A DNA stretch of 64,000 bases from Theocolax elegans (Eukaryota > Arthropoda > Insecta > Hymenoptera > Cerocephalidae), in NCBI GenBank assembly GCA_026168455.1, contig CM047425.1:110351800-110415799 (forward strand), given 5' to 3'. Shown here piece after piece: positions 61,865 through 64,000 of this stretch (within the stretch, counting starts at the first letter, position 1; each line of letters begins with the position of its first letter). Position numbers and translations under genes: made by a program. The notes under the pieces are model-generated. The model was not told the origin of the DNA. It made no database searches and saw only the letters and a program-made list of their open reading frames with translations.

Positions 61865-64000
61865 TTATGTAAATGCGATACCGAGCGAGTGTACGCAAAG
61901 GGCTCTTTGTGGTCTAGAGCCATATGTATATACCCGCCGATGACAAACATTGACATTGCTACCTCGGCTTTCGGTTTAGGTTCTCTCTCTCTCTCACTCT
62001 CTCACTCTCCCCCCCTCACTCTTTCCCTGATCACTCGACGTTAGGGCTCACGAGGTATAGATTTCCTGCGTTTCGGAGGATAATCGATCTTCAAGCTTGG
62101 TTGTAATCCTCCTACTCCTCCTCCTCCTCTCCGTTCCCTCCCCTTACCGGTCGAGCCCGATTGTGCGACCGACAAAATTACTCGTGGAAAAATGGTTTTA
62201 CGGTCGAGTTGCGGTTTAAGGGGCCCGGGGCATTTGGCGGTTAAGGAGACTTCCGAGTAATGAATGGACCTTGTAATTAAGAACTCGGTGTGGTTTGATT
62301 GTGGATGTTTAATCGAGGGAGGGACAATTAAATGATTAATTTAAACATTTTTTCCTAACCTTGAGTGCAACATGTTCCATAGAAATCTAGTTCTTTTTTT
62401 TGGGAAAACAAACGTGGGGAAAGCTTCTTACATTAAAAGATCCATATAGAATAATAATGTTATATTTATCTAATATAATTAGCTTTGTAAATACAACGAT
62501 ATGTATTACACGTAATTCACTATTTTTAAAGCGAAAACGGAAATACATTTAATTTTAAACAGTTAAATTGTCCATGCAAGAACTGGCAACAAAAAACGTC
62601 CTTTTATAATTGTTTGCCCTTTAGCTACGTTTCTTAAGTGAGTAGGAAATTATAACTTGAAGTACATTAAAGTTTCTTAAGAATATGTACACATATATAC
62701 GTACACTTTAAACTTTCTAATGTGTATTAAAATTAGTAAATTGTTGGCTACCAAATATATATATTTGGTAAGGAAACAGTTTCTTTGCACGATGATTCGC
62801 TTCGCGTACGTTATTTTTAATTTATTTTTTCCGCGGTTCTGCAGCCAACCTTTTGTAGGTTACTGCTGTATTTTAATGTGTCAGCTGTTACACACTCGAA
62901 TAAAATCTTGCCGGAAAATGTAACAGTGCACAGTGGAAAAAGAATCTTTATGTGTATTTTTTAAATATTAACAACGACTTGACGTACACATTTGCGTCAA
63001 TCAAAATAATTCAGGCTAAAACTATCGTTGTAATACACATTTTTAAAACATTCAAGTTTGAAATTACAATTACGTTCGATTAGAATTGTTGATTGACAAT
63101 TAAATTCAGGATTTTTAGTCACTAAAGAATATTTATGTTGCCCGTGAGAAAAGTTTTTTGGGTTATTACAGCTGATAGAGTTTGTTGATAAATATTACGG
63201 GGAAAAACAGAGATATCGTAGGAATTCGAGGGGAGAAAAGTACGAGGGATCGCGTGTCTTCCCATCAATCATCAACGCCAAAATTATCAGAGTCACGAAA
63301 GAGTGCACGCTAGTCTCTTGATAATGTCCTTGTCATTAGTTATATTTGAATCAGAACTCTTCTTAAAAATGATTTATGCGATATTCACGTTGTTTTATTG
63401 ATAAAGGAAATCACTAAATAAATTAACTACAAGGTCATTTCATTTTTTTCTACATACAATCAAGTGCACAAAAAAAAAAGATAATTCTAGTAGTTTTAGT
63501 CAATCTTTCGCCAGACTTACAATAATACTTAAAATATCCTTGTTAATATATAATTTAAAAAAATGTGATTTATAAATATAGTGTTAAAGAAATGACTAGG
63601 TGTTACAGAATAGATGAGTAGCCGTAGTTGAAACAAAGCTTTCAAGTAAATTTGCTAATTGCATCTTGTTAGACTTTACTCGACAAAGGCTCCTGAACAG
63701 GTCACGCGAACGAAGATTGAGATGCTCAAGGTGTCGACAACTCTTTTTATCGCGAAAATCCGCCCTTGCGCTAAGATGGCCAAGTCGTTCGTGGTGCATT
63801 TGATACCGCGCTTTTTGCCCGGTGATACATCACCTTGGCAAAAAGTCGAAAAAAGGAACCTAGGATATCGTAGAAGCGCGTCCATCAAGCGACACCGCTC
63901 AAACCGTCTAATGAAAAACATTTGATAAGTAGGAACGGAAATCATTCCACTCGCACGAATCCTCCATTAGTTAATTTTCCATAAATAATTGCGAAAGTCA
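61435..64000. other. Non-coding stretch to window end
   Basis: Holds a (TA)n run at 61843-61864, CT-rich patches at 61982-62030 and 62110-62140, and AT-rich DNA beyond 62280. Open frames at 63659-63925 (+) and 63676-63945 (-) overlap each other and show no domain. Confidence 0.5.

Overview
The window looks like intronic DNA from an arthropod, most likely an insect. A hymenopteran is the best guess. The DNA is AT-rich but keeps many CpGs, is full of (CT)n/(GA)n microsatellites, and carries one recognisable host exon flanked by very long non-coding DNA. The exon (13969-14073, + strand) encodes 35 residues that match, from memory, the N-terminal part of neurobeachin (Drosophila rugose). Its splice sites are canonical (phase 0 on both sides). 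I found no second exon, so most of the window is probably two large introns of this gene. Species assignment is inference only.

Layout. 1-2015: a satellite with a ~213-bp period whose units carry an inverted 20-mer; it runs off the left edge. 3401-3684: a 28-bp near-palindromic minisatellite. 5344-5940: a foldback-like inverted repeat. 6121-6283: a small TA-flanked MITE. 13969-14073: the neurobeachin exon. 17142-17604: a 5S-rRNA-derived SINE (minus strand) with 17-bp target duplications. 20632-20963: a 166-bp tandem duplication. 24565-28978: a complete pogo-like DNA transposon with TA target duplication, terminal inverted repeats and a four-exon, 744-residue transposase that is open throughout. 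30424-30737: a long hairpin whose arms contain a hammerhead-ribozyme-like core. 39923-40147: a tRNA-derived SINE (minus strand) with 13-bp target duplications. 54211-61357: a non-LTR retrotransposon of the CR1/L2-like type. It has two ~1.8-kb tandem units at its 5' side, an endonuclease and reverse transcriptase broken by frameshifts, and a 3' stem-loop with a (TCAA)n tail.

How the parts relate. Only one piece of host gene is visible; the rest is the record of mobile-element insertion into its introns. The pogo-like transposon and the LINE lie in the sense orientation of the host gene; both SINEs lie antisense. The transposase is the only multi-exon, uninterrupted reading frame and is the best candidate for a still-functional product. 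The best candidates for something undescribed are the 5S-derived SINE with its structured body, the pogo-like element with unusual and repeated right-end termini, the LINE with kilobase-long 5' tandem units, and the palindromic satellite.
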